Below, piece after piece: positions 11,181 through 23,198 of a stretch of 64,000 bases of DNA (the first letter of the stretch is position 1; each line of letters begins with the position of its first letter). The notes beneath the pieces were generated by a model that was not told where the DNA came from, made no database searches, and saw nothing but the letters and a program-made list of their open reading frames with translations. Source of the stretch: Zhengitettix transpicula (lineage: Eukaryota > Arthropoda > Insecta > Orthoptera > Tetrigidae); NCBI GenBank assembly GCA_037074705.1, contig CM073591.1, positions 89,074,032-89,138,031 on the forward strand, read 5' to 3'. Both the position numbers and the translations under genes were made by a program.

Positions 11181-11796
11181 TTTTAAGTTAACATGCACAT
11201 AACTAAAAATCGGGATCAAAAATTTCCCAGTCCAACATAACTTAAAGTACAATGTAGTACTACTAATAATAAATATTTAACGTTACTAATGCGGTATATA
11301 ATATTTACAGTATTCTAACAAATTTTATACGAACTAGGTAAAAAATAAATATTTAGAGAATTAGCTGTCGTAAAAGATGGAATTACTCATTACATGAGAA
11401 TAAACACTAAACCTGACACACGCACACTAGGAAGATGCACAAACACAAATATAATTGATTAATGTTTTTAATTGTTTGTTGGTAACATAATACATATCAT
11501 TTTCATGAAATCAATAAATCGGCCAATGAATACAGAAAAACTTGGTTATGAGTAGCAATCCACTGTAAAATTGATTAAATAGTTTTGAACCAGCTAATTA
11601 CATTTTTAAACTTCTTTGTGTTTATTTGGCATATGAATTTCATGAAGACTTTTTAATTTTTATTAATATAGTACCTGATGAAGTCACAAATTGGTTCGAA
11701 ACGTTATACTCATTTTTTGGTATTTTCATTAAAAGTAATTCTTTAATTTAATTCTATGAAAATCAAATTATTTTGACAATACTCGCGGATTTATAT

Positions 11797-11828
<32 letters not shown>

Positions 11829-11964
11829 TGCAATGAATATTTATAGGTCAAATTATTAATGTAATTGACAGATTTTTGACTCCAAATTTTTAATATTATT
11901 TTGAAAGCATGACTATAAGGCGTCAAGTTAGTAATGAATTCTTTTAAGTTCTTTTTTATATACA
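11181..11964. other. AT-rich stretch with microsatellite and a CTGATGA...GAAAC motif
   Basis: (TA)n occupies about 11802-11829. At about 11675-11705 the sequence CTGATGAAGTCACAAATTGG is followed by TTCGAAACG, the two conserved boxes of a hammerhead ribozyme core, but the intervening bases do not form a convincing stem. No gene seen. Confidence 0.4.
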
Positions 11965-12290
11965 AGGTGCAACAAAATTCTACGGCAAAATATTAGGAAT
12001 CGGTTCATGATACTGACAGAAGAAAATATTATATTACAACTTGGGTCCGAAAATGCATAATTTCAGAGTTATCCGAACTTCAGTAACTGATCGTTTTGTA
12101 TGAAGTACAACTGACTAGTTGGAGCGCTCTGTACACATATCAGGTGATATCTTCAAAGTGACCTCTGTTTGACTGAATACACGCAGCTGATTTTTCTTCT
12201 CATTGAGTTTAGAACACGATAAAAATTGCCTGATGCAGTGCGTACTGTATTACAGGCTGCCACAATGGGTGCATTGAAAATATCCACACA
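11965..12290. mobile_element. Possible DNA-transposon end region (relic)
   Basis: AAGGTGCAACAAAATTCTAC, GGGTCCGAAAATGCATAATT and TCAAAGTGACCTCTG resemble, from memory only, untranslated parts of an insect DNA transposon. No transposase remains visible and there is no second copy in the window, so the call is weak. Confidence 0.2.
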
Positions 12291-12924
12291 AACCGATCAG
12301 ATATGGGTAACTTAGACACGACAAGTAATCTATTGCGCTGGTGCTCATTGAAGTATTATTGTCATAGTGAGAATGGAGCGAAGTGACTTCGGGGCCTTGA
12401 TAAAGGAAGTATCTGGTGACCGATTTCCTGGTTTCGTAATTTTCTATAAAACATGTCAATTGGTTACAACCTAATATATGGGACACAGATTTTTTTCTTT
12501 ATGGTATTTACTAACAGTCTGCTCAGTTTATTTTCTTATATTCTATATTGTCATCTTTAAATCAGATAGATCCCATCCTCCAAGGTGTCCAATGACTACT
12601 GTTTCGGTAAACTGTAATTTCGTATGTACTTTAACACAACTCTTTGTCCTTAAACTGTCTTCTTTCTTTGTAATTTATTCTCCAGAACGAAATTGATGCC
12701 ATCACTTGAAATATTATTTTGCTCTACTTATTCGTTGAATATTATCCATGTTCCACTGATGTCGTTATAATCCGTTTGCACTTGAAATACAATAACGAAT
12801 TTGTGTTTAGAATTCTTTGACAGTTTCAGGTCGAAGTCATCTTCGACATTCCGTATTATTCGTTATCAGTTAACTTTTCCGTAACAATTCAGCCAGAAAT
12901 ATATACGAAATCTGGTCACGTTAC
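12291..12924. other. AT-rich stretch, nothing recognised
   Basis: ORF 12478-12696 is rich in hydrophobic residues, as expected for T-rich DNA, and is not recognised. Confidence 0.4.
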
Positions 12925-13245
12925 GACATCCCGACAATTCCAATTGCAGCAGTCAGCCAGCTGCCTCCAACACTGATCGAGGAGTGAACTCGGGTATGTG
13001 ACGGCCGTACATCAAACCACACCGGAGAGAGACAAATATCGAGAACCCGACCTACCTGTTGCAAGTTTATCTGGGGTTCTATCTGATTCAAATTCAGACA
13101 GGTAGGTTCCTGAAAGTATAACCAGGAGGCTAAAATTAACTCTTTCCTACCTCGATCTCCCTTCATAAACCCCTCTCTCTAACCATTTATTTGAGGAGGG
13201 AAAGACCACGACGTGGACTACCTTCAAGTAGCCGGTTTCTTTCCT
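12925..13245 (+). mobile_element. Family A retroelement, copy A4 (old, degraded)
   Basis: Matches the family in order: AATTCCAATTG...CAGCCAGCTGCCTCC, CCGACCTACCTGTTGC, TCTGGGGTTCTATCTGATTC, GACAGGTAGGTTCCT, and the 3' block TTTGAGGAGGGAAAGACCAC then GTGGACTACCTTCAAGTAGC. Many substitutions suggest it is older than A3, A9 and A11. Confidence 0.6.
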
Positions 13246-16200
13246 TTATAAATATTCAGAATTTTGTGTTCTGAACGTGTCAATAACTATAAAAAATGTT
13301 GACGCATCTCTCAATGTTATTTATTTGGCTTGGCGATGTTCAGATGGTGACTGGAGACGTATCTGGTCTTTTCAAATCTCAAACACAAGAAAATAGTAAC
13401 GGTCTGTGGAAATGAATTGTTGTGATCTGAAATTCGTAGTCACTATTTTATTAAATTTTAATCGTAATTATTTTAAATTAATGTCTGTGTTGATAATCTC
13501 CTTGGGGAGAATAATATCGTAACCTCGAATGCGTAATGTGTTTTTTAAATTTTTTAAATCGAATTTTCGTTATTAATATTAAATTAGTGCTGAATTTGGA
13601 AAATATGGATTAAAGATTAAATTATTGCTGTGAAATTTGAATGGTTTCGATGGTTTCGATGATTTCGAAACGATGTAAACATGAGAATTGTAGTTACCGT
13701 TTCTAGGCACTAACCGAAGCGAGTTATTGTATTGTTACGAGACACACGGGTAATGGGTTCGAGAATAAAAGATCTCTGAAGACCTATACCGAAAGGACCG
13801 CTTATCAAAGGGATCCATATCTAAACAACTTGTAAAGTATACTTACTTGTAATATTATATGTCGTCGCTATAAAAGCGAGGGTAATCACATATTAAGTAA
13901 AATGCGTGGGATTATATTTAGATAAATTTATGTTTTACGGGCATTATAAGTGAATAAGTTGTTAATGGATTATATTTCCAATCACTTTAAATTTGTTTAG
14001 TACATTAGACTGAGGCGAATTTTAAAAATTTGTTGATTATCCTATACATATACCTGTATATACTAGGTTATTTATGGCACGTGCATTAATCTGTTTTGTT
14101 GGAATATTCATGCCATTGGGTGTACTGCGTGACGTCATCTGATGACGTCATTCTTTGGTACATCATTGTAAACTGATTCTGCCAATTCTAGTCCAGCTGA
14201 TCGCTAAATGAAGGACTGGCGGTGAACTAGAGAAAAACTGTAACTCTATAATCATTTAGACTGGTGGAAAAAACTTGGTAAAAACTCTCGTAAAACTCTT
14301 AGATTGAAGAGGGAATATCACTCGTCTCATTTGAATAATTTTCCTTGTATTGGAAATTTTAAGAATCACTCTAAATATATTAAAGACGTATTTATGAAGT
14401 TATTTTGTCTTTGTGTATTTATTTATTTATTGGAATTTTGATGACATCTATATTAAAACACATCAAGTTGTCGTCCCATAGATATATTTTCTTTTAAATT
14501 GACAACACATGCATATAAAATTAATTCTTCTCTCTAACACATGATTCATTGTATTTTTCATTTCACGAGAATTTTGTATTCTTAACATACGGGAAACACT
14601 ACCATCATTCAGAACGTCTCTTCATATGGATGGAAGTATTGTATCCTGTGTTTTAAATTGTGGTAAGGGATTAGATGCTTATCTGGAAATGTGCCGCATC
14701 GGCCTGATAATAAATATTAAGACATATTAATGGTTAGGTGTCCATGTAAGCGATATATTTTTAAAGTCATTACCCACGAACCACACTGATTTGTGTAGAT
14801 CATATACAATGAAATATTGCCAAACGTAAGAGAAATCGACTGTTTTCCGAACATTACTTTACAAAACGAGGCAACGGAAACTTTCTCGTAAGAGGATAAA
14901 CAAGGAGCACCGTCGCACGTGGTCAACAGGCAAAAGCCATCTCATTACCAAGTCCAAAACACAATTCGTTCCGCAGAGACAGCGAAAACAGCCTCCCGTT
15001 TGTGTGCGTACTTATAGCGAATATATAAAAATTGCGACTACATCACAGTACATCAAATACTGATGAAAACTAATGAAAACTGTTGCTGATACTAGAACAC
15101 GTGAAACATACTATTTCAATTTAAACTCTACATCGGAAAGTAGGCGTGGAAAGACATACGGGATAAGCTTGAAGAAACGGACTTATACCGGGAAATCTGA
15201 TCACAAATAAAAATTGAAAAGCAGACCTCCAAGAAACGGACGTGTGGAAATTCAGACACTTTACCTACGACATATTTGAGATGAATCTTGCAGCAGCAAG
15301 AATTTTTAACAATAACCTAAATAGATTCGAGATGTGAATATTTTTTCTCTACAAAATTAATAATAACCAGTGTTTCTTTTCGTTTAGTAAAGTGACGTGT
15401 TTAGAAGTGTGGACAAATTTTAAGTCAATTTATAAAACATCAAAGACTTATTTTTACTGCAAAGTTGTATTATTTCTTATTTTACACAAATGATTATATA
15501 GATGTATTTATATGACTATTATTATAATTATATGAACAGATACAAATTTGTGAGATGAAATTTATTAATTTTAACATAAAATTAACAACGTTTCATTCTC
15601 AATATAGGACATAATCAAGTTTAAGTTTAAAAACCAAATAAAACACACTTTGAAGACATAAAGAACATAATAAGTTCAACGTTAAAAATTATTCAGTCGT
15701 GTCCTAAGACATATTTAAATAACCATAATTGGCAACATACTAAAATTTTAGAATGCAGATATTTTACAAGATTTATGAGAGAAATGTTACGTTTAAGAAC
15801 CAATAATTTTGTTATAAATGTGAAAAATTATACTAATAATTTATTAACAGAATTTATGAAACTTTATTAATGTAAATTATTTTTATAATTGAATTACTAA
15901 ATTAATTTTTTATTGTTAAAATTTTATAAAGGGAGAACAATACTTACGAATTCATTTGGTGATGCTGCATTTACAATCAGAGCATGCCTTTGAAATTCTA
16001 TGCAAAAATTATTTATATAAAATCAATTTTAGGTATGTATATGGAATAACGTGGAAATTTAAGGAAATTGTAAGTTAAATCTATTTTAATAGTTTTTATT
16101 TTGTAATCAAAACTTTTTTAAATATAATTTTTAATTTAATGTTAGAATTACACCAGTTCAGACTCGCGGAAGTCGTAGATTGAGGACGAAACTTTGAGAA

Positions 16201-16675
16201 TTTTATGTTTATTTGTCCAAAAATTACATCTGACAAATTTTGCTGTGTTCATATATTTACAATTTTTTATATATTTGTTTTTCAAACCGTTACCGGGATA
16301 TATGCCACTCGTAGAAATTTAATACATACATACAAACAAACCATGCACGTAAACTATAGCGAATGGTATGAATTTCCTGTTCATTTTTCCTAAGCCTGAT
16401 AAGACTAACATCTCAGTTATTATCTGTCCCGAGTTTAATATTACCTAAAAGCGACAAAAAATAATAGAGAATTTATAATAATACCTCAGAAGACTCCGGA
16501 GGAAAATAAATTTTGATGAGAACTGATTTAACTTATTTTATTACGTAGAAGAATAGCTCGGGTACTTTAGAAAACCCACTCTTTAAAATAATAATGAGAC
16601 TGACACGTTCAGTCAAAAATTTCTTATTCTAATAGAAAGGTGTTGACTGGGTCACAGTTTGGAATGATCTAAATT
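13246..16675. other. Long AT-rich stretch, no gene recognised
   Basis: Apart from the paired CRE octamers near 14.1 kb, no coding, RNA or repeat feature was identified. ORFs 14717-14926 (-) and 16205-16393 (+) lack recognisable motifs. Confidence 0.4.
14130..14150. promoter_or_regulatory. Two CREB/ATF-type octamers, 13 bp apart
   Basis: TGACGTCA occurs at 14130-14137 and 14143-14150, giving GTGACGTCATCTGATGACGT. Each is the consensus CRE for bZIP factors. Two octamers this close are unlikely by chance in AT-rich DNA. No promoter elements or gene were recognised beside them, so function is inferred. Confidence 0.35.
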
Positions 16676-17121
16676 TGTAATTGATATCACATCTTTATTG
16701 TACATTTATAACTCAACCTACTTCCACTCCACACAATTGATTTACGCTGTGGCTATGGGAAGATAATACAATACAAAAAAAGCCTCTTCTGAGACACAGA
16801 CTCCATAGTCAACGCATCTCTCAATACTCAACACCAGTCTTTCTCCCTCGCAGATTTCTTTCTCCACTCCTTCTTTCTCACGAGGCAAAAACACAATTCT
16901 TCTCAGATCTCGAGTTCCCACTCTCAAAACCTCACTTCCGCCTTCCATCTCTCGAACTACCCTCTATTTTCCTAGCCAATTGATTTTCCTGAAGGCAAAG
17001 AAACAGCCAGACGCTTCCTATTACCAAGAATTCCTGAACCTAGTTCAGCTCAATAATGGAACCTGCCCCGACAACCAGTTAGTCGGGATCTTTAAATTAA
17101 TTTTAAATTATATCCATTACA
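16676..17121 (-). mobile_element. Possible short LTR-like element
   Basis: The ends are near-matching inverted repeats: TGTAATTGATAT at 16676 on + and TGTAATGGATAT from 17121 on the minus strand. On the minus strand an AATAAA hexamer lies about 20 bp before the terminal ATTACA, as in an LTR polyadenylation region, and 16742-16950 is purine-rich. No flanking duplication was found. The minus ORF 16742-16948 is charged and purine-driven and not recognised. Confidence 0.3.
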
Positions 17122-17638
17122 TCAGGAAAAAATATAAATTATTTAGTATTATACAACGGTGTTAAGGCATAAGGTTTACTAATTTTACACTTAATATAGA
17201 ATATATTTTGGAAAAACGTAAACCACAATCATCGCTTTAAATTTTTAATAAATTTATTTGATAAATTCTATGGGTTTAAGTATAGAAATAATTAAAAAAA
17301 TCAAGACGAAGTTCTCAGTTATATCAGCAAATTACCTATAAATTAAACACTAACTATACTACTTTAAATTCATCGAAAAATTAAGTGTCATATTATCGAC
17401 GCTTTTTACAGTTGAAGAGTTGCAGCCAATGATATTGACGATATTCTTAAATTCAATATTGTACATTATTTACATTCTTATTTACTCTTTTACGTGTGAA
17501 CATTACATTATAAACATTATTTACATTTTTTCTGACTCGTTATTTCAAAAGCTTATTTTTATTTTCATTTTTATCATTTTAATTAATTTTTCCTTACATA
17601 TACTCCAGTATAGCATCTAAATTGATAAAAATATATAT
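17122..17638. other. AT-rich stretch, nothing recognised
   Basis: No coding or repeat feature was identified. ORF 17420-17620 is T-rich hydrophobic sequence. Confidence 0.4.
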
Positions 17639-18580
17639 TGTAATGCCAATTAATTAGGCCATTAATTGTTTGGACATAAAATTTGAATTTCTTGATAAAT
17701 CCATTATAGTGGTCTGATCGAACAAAGCAACAATGGAGAATAGAGCTTGCTGGCTTTGTCGAAAAGTCAAAAATGGCGTATGCGCGCTCAAATTGGAGAA
17801 CACTAGGATAGTTGGTTGGCGGAGAAACATTACGAGGAGCATAACAAGTAATATAACTTGAGCAGAGACTAGACATCGTCAATGTATAACTAGTTAAAGT
17901 TGTAAATTAATACAAAGAAAGTATTCACGGAAGTATTGCAGCGTAAATATTGGAAAGTAAGAGCAGTTTTCGTCAGAATAGAACTTTCCAAAATCTTCGT
18001 GGAGAAATTAATCCAGGAGAACATTGGTAAATTATTGTGGAGCGGAGCAATCAATGTAATACAGCCAATCTTGCCAAATTTTAAAGTGAAGTGTAGAATC
18101 AGTGAAAACCAAGGCCTGATATTAAATAATTAAAGAGTGCAAAAGTGTCAGAACGAGGTAAAATTGATTGTTCTGGTACCAGACCGACGGTCCGTAAGTA
18201 ACATAATTTTGAATAATATTGTAAACGCTAATTAAAGGATAAAGTCAGATTTCGTACCCTTTCAACTGTCAATCAAAGTTAATTTCTTTATTTTTTAATT
18301 TCTTTCATTCTATCGACATATTGTTTCGGTAAATTGTGAACTGTTTTGTTAATAAGATTTTAAATAATATTTTTTGTGTTCATTATCAAACCCAGTAAAG
18401 GCCCTGAGATATAAATTTTTTAATTGTAATTCTTTTGAGTTTGAAGCCACAAAGTGATAATAAATTTTATTTTATGTTTTAAATTTTGTTTATTATTTTA
18501 CTTAATTTAACCTTACCTGTTGAATATTACATAAATGGCTTCCAAAACGTGGGGCAAAATAAATTAAACGATCTGTTGAA

Positions 18581-18586
<6 letters not shown>
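17639..18586 (+). mobile_element. Family B LTR-like element, copy 3 (sense on +), with PBS-like motif
   Basis: Starts TGTAATGCCAATTAATTAGG immediately after (AT)n. It contains the core in sense orientation (CATTATCAAACCCAGTAAAG near 18382) and AATAAA near 18460. At 18526-18531 it reads ATTACA, a normal LTR end, followed at 18536-18556 by TGGCTTCCAAAACGTGGGGC, which resembles a primer-binding site. A further 30 bp ends ATTAATATATA at a (TA)n tract. The short ORFs 17583-17882 and 17936-18133 overlap it and are not considered genes. Confidence 0.7.
18536..18556 (+). other. Primer-binding-site-like motif in family B copy 3
   Basis: TGGCTTCCAAAACGTGGGGC follows ATTACATAAA. LTR retrotransposons typically have a TGG-starting site complementary to a tRNA 3' end a few bases after the 5' LTR. 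Equivalent motifs occur on the minus strand at 4104-4124, 48120-48142 and 48178-48197. Confidence 0.5.

Positions 18587-18617
<31 letters not shown>
18587..18617. repeat. (TA)n microsatellite
   Basis: An uninterrupted TA run abuts the end of family B copy 3. Confidence 0.9.
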
Positions 18618-18620
<3 letters not shown>

Positions 18621-19239
18621 AAATATTATTGAAGATATCGGAAATTTCTACATCACTTCTTCTATTTATCATCCTATCCAAGTTCTTGTATGTATACATT
18701 GCTTTTAACCCTAAAAAATTTCGACGTTCTTCCAAAGAGGGTTGTGATTATTATCTTCTATATGTGTCGATAGGTCAGTATTTAGTTTAGTGTGTAGCTT
18801 TGGATTATTAATTTGAAAATATATAATTCATTGTAGTTAGTCCTATATAATACTTTTATACAATAAATTTTAATATAATATTTTTATTATAATTTTATCT
18901 CATTAAAATTCAAAAATAATATGTATTTAATATGTTAAGTACTGAATTTTCATTTCAACTGCAACTGGTTACGTGAAGTTATTTATGAATTATAATAAAA
19001 ATAAATTAGGTGATGTATTGAATAAAAAAGGTTTTCACGGAGGTTCGATGTAGAAAAAAAGGCTGGGAATCCCTGATTTAAAAAAAACTATATCAATGAA
19101 AATTCTCAGTTATCAGTGTGATTGCACCAACTGCGAATGACGACTAAAACATACGATTACCTCTGGAGTGGGGGGGGGATAGGTGTAGTTTCGGTTGAAG
19201 GAGTCACATAATAAATTCAGAAAAATATTTGTTACTTTT
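18618..19239. other. AT-rich stretch, nothing recognised
   Basis: Only a short poly-G run near 19171 stands out. Confidence 0.4.
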
Positions 19240-19680
19240 GAAATAATTTTACAGGTCCAGGTTAGAACAACGGAAATGAGTTCGTTGTCTGGTGCGAGGT
19301 GATCGCCTGAATGACCGCAGCGATGGCAGCTGTCAACTGCGCCCCATCGGCGATGACAGCTGGTTGAATGGGCCATCTCACGGCCGACCGGTCAGTGGAT
19401 TGATTGCCGCGTTCAACCCTTTTCACTAACGGCATTGGTGCACAGATACGGCTTTGTTCCACCAAAATACAGCAGCTTCAAGAACTGACGAGAGGCCAGC
19501 AGATGTCTCAGTAAATACACCGCCGCAAACATTGGAGCCCGCGTCAGAAATTCGTTCAGTTCTCTGCCTCTGTGATGAGTGGTACAATGGACAAGTCGAG
19601 CAAAACTGGCTTCGCTCAATCGTGGTACATTACTGGTACACATGCAGGGATAAAATTCCGTAACAAGGAAAACACGGTGA
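19240..19680. other. GC-richer island, possible regulatory or exonic DNA
   Basis: It is preceded by TTTTGAAATAATTTTACAG, a fair splice acceptor, at 19236-19255. Short overlapping ORFs exist on both strands (19262-19465, 19413-19643, 19454-19663), none recognised. It is not repeated elsewhere in the window. It could be an untranslated exon or a conserved element; neither is established. Confidence 0.25.
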
Positions 19681-19729
19681 CGTCATATTCAAGTTTCGTA
19701 ACTGCTCATATTAAAAGCCGCGTTTACAG

Positions 19730-19965
19730 CGAAGTTGGCAACAATGTTACCAATTTTTAGAAGAAATATGGAACATTTGTTGGCAACCATTTTTTGGTGT
19801 AACCAACATATCCCACAGGCTGCGGATAATGTTGTAAACGATGTTGATGGCTCTTGTTGCCAACTTTTGTTGCTCAAAATTGTTGGTGACATAAAATGTG
19901 GAAACGCTCCTGAAGGGTTACCATATAATGATACACTAGCACGTACTTCTGACTGGGAATAACAA
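19730..19965. repeat. Region with repeated GTTGGCAAC words in both orientations
   Basis: GTTGGCAACAATG (about 19734), GTTGGCAACC (about 19780) and the inverse GTTGCCAAC (about 19855) suggest a short non-autonomous DNA transposon or a small inverted repeat. No clear end or target duplication was found. Confidence 0.25.
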
Positions 19966-20143
19966 GATGATCAAGACTCCGCAAATTGTATTACACTCTG
20001 AAAGCTTGACATGAACGAGAAATGACTATTATGCTAATTGTAAATAAATAATATGTGATATGTTAATGTTAATTAATATGCGAATGCGTTAAATTTAATA
20101 CAGTTATATGAGATAATAAATATGAAATAATGCTGAATATGTA

Positions 20144-21368
20144 CCTCTGTGATCAAAAAGTAAGGTGAAATTGTCAATTAAAACTCCCAGGTATTAGGAA
20201 GGTAGGTAATTTTTTTCTTAGGTTGGTAAGACTGTCTATAATATTAGCCAAGCGTCTGTTTGTTAAAAGGTTTAATTATCTCCGAGTTACACGTGTTTTT
20301 GTAAACAACCAAAAGTGAATTTTTCGATTTTTGCAATGGGTGATTTTGTTGAGCAAAGAACTTGCATCAAATTTCGTTTGCGGAACGAATATTCTTGTGC
20401 GGACACGTTGAAAATGTTGCGGAAGGCCTTTGGTGATCAAACTATGGCACAAAAAAACGTTTATAAGAGGTACAACGAGTTCAAAGAGGGCCGAGAACGC
20501 GTTGAAGACGAACCGACCTCTGGACGACCATCAACGTCTACCGACGAGGGCCACGTACAAAAAATCAAAGATTTGGTGCTTGAAAATCGTCAATGGACAA
20601 TTAGAGATCTCGCTGATAGTGTTGGAATATCATTTGGCTCAGCCCAAACCATTTTTGAAGAATGTTTTGTGTCTCAAACGCGTCAAGTCTCGATTGGTGC
20701 CAAAATCGCTCAATATTTTGGAAAAAAATGCGTCGCGTTGACGTGTGTGAAACTTTGCTGTCTGACTTTCAGGACCACTTGAAATGCATCATTACTGGAG
20801 ACGAGAGTTGGATTTACGCATACGATCCTGAAACCACCGACCAATCCAGCGAATATCATGCAAAAGGTGAAGCACTATGAATTCCTTCCGCTGGGCCAAA
20901 CTGTCAACAAAGAATATTATTTGATCGTTATGCGTCGTTTGGTGAAGTTCTTCGTCTGAAACGGCCGGAATTATGGGCGAACAACTCTTAGTTCCTTCAT
21001 CACGACAATGGACCATGTCATACTGAATTGGTTCTTCGCGACTTTTTTGTTAAAAACTCGACTCATATCGTTCCGCAACCACCGCATTCGCCTGATTTGG
21101 CTCCGTGCGACTTCTGGCTAGTCAGCAAACTCACAAGGCCAATGCGGGGACGCCGTTTTGACACGATTGAGGAGACAAAACCGAATCGAAGAAGGTCTTG
21201 AAGGCTATACCGGAAAAAGACTATCCGACTGTTTCGAGGACTGGAAAAAGCATTGAAGTGCGTTTTATCGGACGGGGATTACTTTGAAGGGGATGAAATT
21301 GATTTGGAAGAATAAATAAAGAATTTATATTTTATAAATAAATTCACCTTACTTTTTGTTCACAGTGG
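20144..21368 (+). mobile_element. mariner element (relic)
   Basis: The terminal inverted repeats are near identical: left CCTCTGTGATCAAAAAGTAA at 20144, and right, read on the minus strand from 21368, CCACTGTGAACAAAAAGTAA. Both continue GGTGAA. A TA dinucleotide flanks each end (20142-20143, 21369-21370), as expected of Tc1/mariner insertion. It holds one broken transposase ORF. The length, 1,225 bp, is slightly short for mariner and agrees with an internal deletion near 20870. Confidence 0.92.
20336..21315 (+). pseudogene. Mariner transposase, frameshifted DD34D pseudogene
   Basis: Mariner transposases cut and paste their own element using a DD34D catalytic triad. From the ATG at 20336 (MGDFVEQRTCIKFRLRNEYS) the N-terminal helix-turn-helix region is open to about 20650, including the linker word SGRPSTS. 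Frame changes near 20655 and 20725 are needed to continue. ITGDESW gives the first Asp (20800-20802), HHDNGPCH the second (21004-21006) and SPDLAPCDFW the third (21109-21111). The last two are separated by exactly 34 residues, the mariner signature. About 25-30 codons appear missing near 20870 and more shifts follow. The natural end GDEIDLEE then TAA is at 21315. The style resembles insect mariners of the vertumnana type, a moderate-confidence guess. It cannot encode an active enzyme. Confidence 0.9.
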
Positions 21369-21487
21369 TATATGTTAATATTGTTGAAAATTATATAGTT
21401 TGAAGGCTAAAATTATATTATAGAATATACATATCTACAATCTTCAATGTAAAATAGAGTAAATGAAAAAATATACCTCTGATTGAA

Positions 21488-21848
21488 TATAATGAATAAG
21501 AAAGATAGCCAATTCAGACAAAAAAAACTGATAATATAATCACAATAAAACGTTTCTGGGATCCTTGTTCCTTTCGTCAGGTGCGAAGAAGAGCCTAGAG
21601 CGACACAACAGCACTTGTCAGTTGACAAAACTCAAAAGCAACGAAAACGCAACGACAGTGGGAGAGCCGAATGGTTAGCTTAACAATAAGGGAGCAACGA
21701 CAATGGAAAACAGGAGGTTTAGTGTAATAATAATGGATCACAGCAATTACTGAGATTGAATAAGAAATATAGCCAATACAGAGAAAAAAGGGTAAGTTTA
21801 TATTACCTTTTTTTTGTCTGTATTGGCTATCTTTCTTCTTCATTATTT
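21488..21848. mobile_element. Family D foldback repeat, copy D1
   Basis: The left arm ATGAATAAGAAAGATAGCCA begins about 21490 and continues through AACGTTTCTGGGATCC and GAAGAAGAGCCTAGAGCGAC. The right end (about 21811-21845) is the inverse, TTTGTCTGTATTGGCTATCT. A second left-arm start at about 21757 forms a tight hairpin with the right arm. It shares long blocks with 32781-33065. Confidence 0.6.
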
Positions 21849-22029
21849 TCTATCAGACGTAAATTTTTTATTTTAATTATTGAGTTTCATAGTGTCTGTT
21901 TGAACATTAATAGCTGTGATGTTAGATTTAATGTGAAGCATCTCTGAAATGAGTCTGGAATTGTACCTGGTGTCAATGTCTAAAACCTTAGCATTTTTCC
22001 AATCAAATGTATCTTTAGAATAGATTATA

Positions 22030-22112
22030 TGACCCCAGAGTCGTTGTGTGGTATTTATATTATCACTTTTTTGTCTGAATTGGTTATTTTACTTATTCAT
22101 TAAAATAGAATA
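22030..22112. mobile_element. Family D foldback repeat, isolated arm D2
   Basis: GAGTCGTTGTGTGGTATTTA, then TATTATCACTTTTTTGTCTG and AATTGGTTATTTTACTTATT match the right arm of the family. No left arm is adjacent except D1 upstream, so D1 and D2 could be one rearranged element. Confidence 0.5.
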
Positions 22113-22206
22113 ATTAACTATAGCAATTTAATTAATAACATTTCAATTTTAACAACCATGTTTTTGTATATATAATCAACTTTATACTAGATAACCAAGA
22201 TCAATT

Positions 22207-22416
22207 ACAGTTCTTTTAAATGGGAGCCGATTTGACCTTGAAGCTCTTCCTTGTGCCATCGAATAAAATACGTGCGACGTTGACACACGTTTTTACCAAC
22301 GCACATGCAGTAAGAGTTTGTTTTCAATCATGATTGATGAAGAGGAAATATTTGTCTCTTTTTCTGCTGTCATTCGCTGAAAGCTAGAACGGACCCCATT
22401 TGAAAACCATTATAGC
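22207..22416 (+). mobile_element. Family C MITE-like repeat, copy C2
   Basis: Left CAGTTCTTTTAAATGGGAGC then CGATTTGACCTTGAAGCTCT. Right CTAGAACGGACCCCATTTGA then AAACCATTATAG. Inverted ends and the internal TTTGACCTTGAAG block match C1, C3 and C4. Confidence 0.65.
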
Positions 22417-23198
22417 CTATCGGAATTCCTAATCGAAGATTAAACTCTGAAATTCTGAAATTAGTTGTTAACGATTAAAACAGAAGCTGGAACACCGTAC
22501 GGTGTAAAACAAAAAAGTACTGAAGAGTGCTTTGGTACGTTTTAAAGTTATTTGACTTTTAGGCTGACGTAAGTTATATATTATTTATACAGGTACACGA
22601 ACACTCATTGAATTTACTTATAATAAGGAATAATTTTAATTCTAAGCAAAAAAAATATGTATTACTTGCCATGATGGTGTTTAACAAATATTTCATATGA
22701 AATTAGCCATATGTGCCGTAGGTAGTTCGTGAAACTTTAAATAAAATTATAAAATTGACGACTTTATGTGGTTATGGATTACTTAGCAAGTGTTGCACAA
22801 GTGTTTAAAATAGTGATTTGGTTATTAATTAAGGATAAACAAGTGCTCGGCAACGGAACCAGACAGGATAAAAAATTATCATACGGGATAGGAACGATAC
22901 TAGTGGGTACTATTAATTATATATTTAATAAGGAAAGGACGATTTATAATAATAATAAAACATGCGAAGATAAATAATCATTTAATAACAGGTAAAGAAC
23001 TAATTACAGTACACGTAAAAAATTATGACATCTATATAATGTACACATATAATTTGTAATTAATTTTTTTTAACTTTATTTTTGTGTGTCGTTTTGTATT
23101 ATCCATTTGATATTTGTATAACATAAATAAATAAATAATTTTCGACAGCTATGAGATGATACTAATAAATATGCAGCTCTCTCTCTAAATATATATAT
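22417..23198. other. AT-rich stretch, no gene recognised
   Basis: ORF 22768-22977 (69 aa) carries no motif I recognise and lies in ordinary AT-rich DNA. Confidence 0.35.

Noticed and set aside
11675..11705. Hammerhead ribozyme
   Set aside because: The two core boxes are present but I could not pair stem II or flanking stems, so it is reported only as a motif to test.
16742..16948. Charged 68-codon minus ORF
   Set aside because: It comes from a purine-rich tract inside a possible LTR-like element; no homologous pattern recognised.
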